NCBI GenBank assembly: GCA_947488905.1
Contig: CANLBJ010000001.1
Location: 558,001 to 622,000 of the forward strand
Length of the DNA stretch: 64,000 bases
Source: Ulvibacter algarum
GTDB taxonomy: Bacteria > Bacteroidota > Bacteroidia > Flavobacteriales > Flavobacteriaceae
Direction of reading: 5' to 3'
Shown here: positions 62,953-64,000 of the stretch, piece by piece
Layout of the letters: each line of letters opens with the position of its first letter
How positions within the stretch are numbered: position 1 is the first letter of the stretch
Position numbers and translations under genes: made by a program
Notes under the pieces: generated by a model
What the model was told of the DNA's origin: nothing
What the model saw: the letters and a program-made list of their open reading frames with translations, nothing else
Database searches by the model: none

Positions 62953-64000
62953 CTACTCTTGCTCTATAGATGGCGCCTTCCATCTTACTTCTCCCACTGC
63001 AGTACTGTTTGCTTCTTTAACAGCCTTACCACTGCGTCGCTTATCATAAATCATAGCTCCGGTCATAATTAAACTTGTACCTATGATAACAAATAATAAG
63101 ATACCTGGCTCAAAAGCTGCAATTTCAGCTTCTACAGGTATTGCGTAAAATAGAAGCACAGTAATTAAACCACGTGGAGCTATAAATAATTGTGGCAAAA
63201 TATCTTTCCCCACAAAAATGCGGAGTAGTACAAATCTAATAATGTAAATAGATGCGATAATTAATAGGCTAATAATAGCCACATTAAGGTCAAATAAAGA
63301 GGCTACGGCAATTGTAAGGCCAAATATCACAAAGAAGAATGTACGTACCACAAAAGCTGTCTCTGCGGTGATGGTGTGAAGTTCATGATAAATATGGTGA
63401 GCTTTCTCGTAGTGTAAGAATTTTTTAAACTTTCCTTGAAAGAATAACTTCATGTTTGCGATAATCAAACCAAAAATCAAAATTATAATTAATGAAGACA
63501 GGTGCATTTTTTTACCCACTGCATATAATAATAACAATACAGCAATCAATAAAAACAATTTCACTTGGCTTTTTATCTTCTGAAATATTAAGATAATTGC
63601 ATAACTAGCTACTGTAGCAATCACAATGGTGATAAGTAAGTTTCCTGTAAAGCCGATAACGCCTCCATCACTTTCTGGATCTAGTTTTCCAGATAGAAAA
63701 TAGAACATCATAATCCCAATGATGTCAGAGAATGTGCTTTCATATATATGAAACTCTTTCTTTGATTGCACTAAGCCTGATACACTTGGGATAATAATCG
63801 CACTTGATAAAATAGAAAGTGGTGTTGCGTATAACCAAGCAGATGATATTGTCATGCCTTCTATGAAATACATTAATATTTCTGCAGCAACCCAAGTGGA
63901 GAGTATTAAGCCAACGAGAGCAACGGTAAATGCTTTTAAAATGGGCCATAGTTTTTCTCGTTTGAGCTCTAGCTCTAAGGCGGCCTCAAGCACAATCATT
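62953..64000 (-). CDS. Cation/proton antiporter (5' end cut off by the window)
   Basis: About 348 residues of a membrane antiporter of the CPA superfamily, open at the right edge: the first visible residues, MIVLEAALELELKREKLW, are internal for this family, so the true start is beyond base 64000. At least eight further membrane segments follow, with a flexible loop KKFLHYEKAHHIYHEL and a polar, charged C-terminal tail ending KAPSIEQE. It exchanges Na+ or K+ for H+ at the inner membrane, suited to a marine habitat. An extended dispersed motif (63587-63601) is in its coding region. Confidence 0.85.
   Translation of the reverse strand, partial: MIVLEAALELELKREKLWPILKAFTVALVGLILSTWVAAEILMYFIEGMTISSAWLYATPLSILSSAIIIPSVSGLVQSKKEFHIYESTFSDIIGIMMFYFLSGKLDPESDGGVIGFTGNLLITIVIATVASYAIILIFQKIKSQVKLFLLIAVLLLLYAVGKKMHLSSLIIILIFGLIIANMKLFFQGKFKKFLHYEKAHHIYHELHTITAETAFVVRTFFFVIFGLTIAVASLFDLNVAIISLLIIASIYIIRFVLLRIFVGKDILPQLFIAPRGLITVLLFYAIPVEAEIAAFEPGILLFVIIGTSLIMTGAMIYDKRRSGKAVKEANSTAVGEVRWKAPSIEQE

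Overview
The window reads as a chromosomal segment of a marine-type member of the Flavobacteriaceae (Bacteroidota), compatible with a Dokdonia-like organism, although no marker here fixes the genus. The evidence is low GC, Bacteroidota -7 promoter elements (TAnnTTTG, in two cases with TTTG 19 bp upstream), secreted proteins with type IX secretion (T9SS) C-terminal sorting domains, DUF4270 and DUF2723 family proteins, eukaryote-like single-chain GlyRS, and conserved flavobacterial gene blocks. There is no prophage, insertion sequence, CRISPR array or rRNA operon. One tRNA (Gln, UUG) is present. Genes run off both ends.

Layout. 1-6.4 kb: a cut-off TPR histidine kinase, then a methionine/glutamine-type aminotransferase and an omega-amidase that normally act together, with katG and an ankyrin gene between them. 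6.4-11.7 kb: an Ig-like lipoprotein, ComF, a coiled-coil membrane protein, glyS and a small lipoprotein. 12-21 kb: two tandem T9SS-secreted paralogues and a giant predicted outer-membrane barrel. 21-32 kb: exonuclease III, an OmpA lipoprotein, the operon GT5-like/DUF4270/glmS, the divergent panC-panD-flippase-like operon, a degenerate response regulator and an esterase-like protein without its serine. 32-35.3 kb: the ribosomal operon rplM-rpsI-rpsB-tsf with structured spacers. 35.6-44.5 kb: pyruvate carboxylase under a palindromic operator, a kinase-like unknown, a secreted PETase-like polyester hydrolase, and DNA polymerase I. 44.6-49.4 kb: a cyanophycin module (isoaspartyl peptidase, cyanophycinase, cyanophycin synthetase). 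49.6-52.4 kb: a LytTR regulator and TPR/HisKA_2 kinase pair. 52.5-56.5 kb: a GH92 mannosidase and glycosylasparaginase pair for N-glycan breakdown. 56.9-64 kb: a metallophosphoesterase, an atypical thioredoxin, a polysaccharide deacetylase, a DUF2723 membrane protein, tRNA-Gln and a cation/proton antiporter.

The most unusual signals are at the DNA level. A dispersed word, core CTTCGGAAA(T), extended form CTTCnGAAATwTTAA, recurs on both strands, inside genes in several reading frames and between genes, far above chance. A pair of 20-bp-phased direct repeats lies upstream of the LytTR gene and again in the spacer downstream of it, at the same distance from a -7-like box, suggesting a regulon that may include a tiny RNA. 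A 22-bp perfect palindrome sits in the pyruvate carboxylase promoter. At protein level, the PETase-like hydrolase, the vicinal-cysteine T9SS paralogues and several catalytically altered proteins deserve attention.
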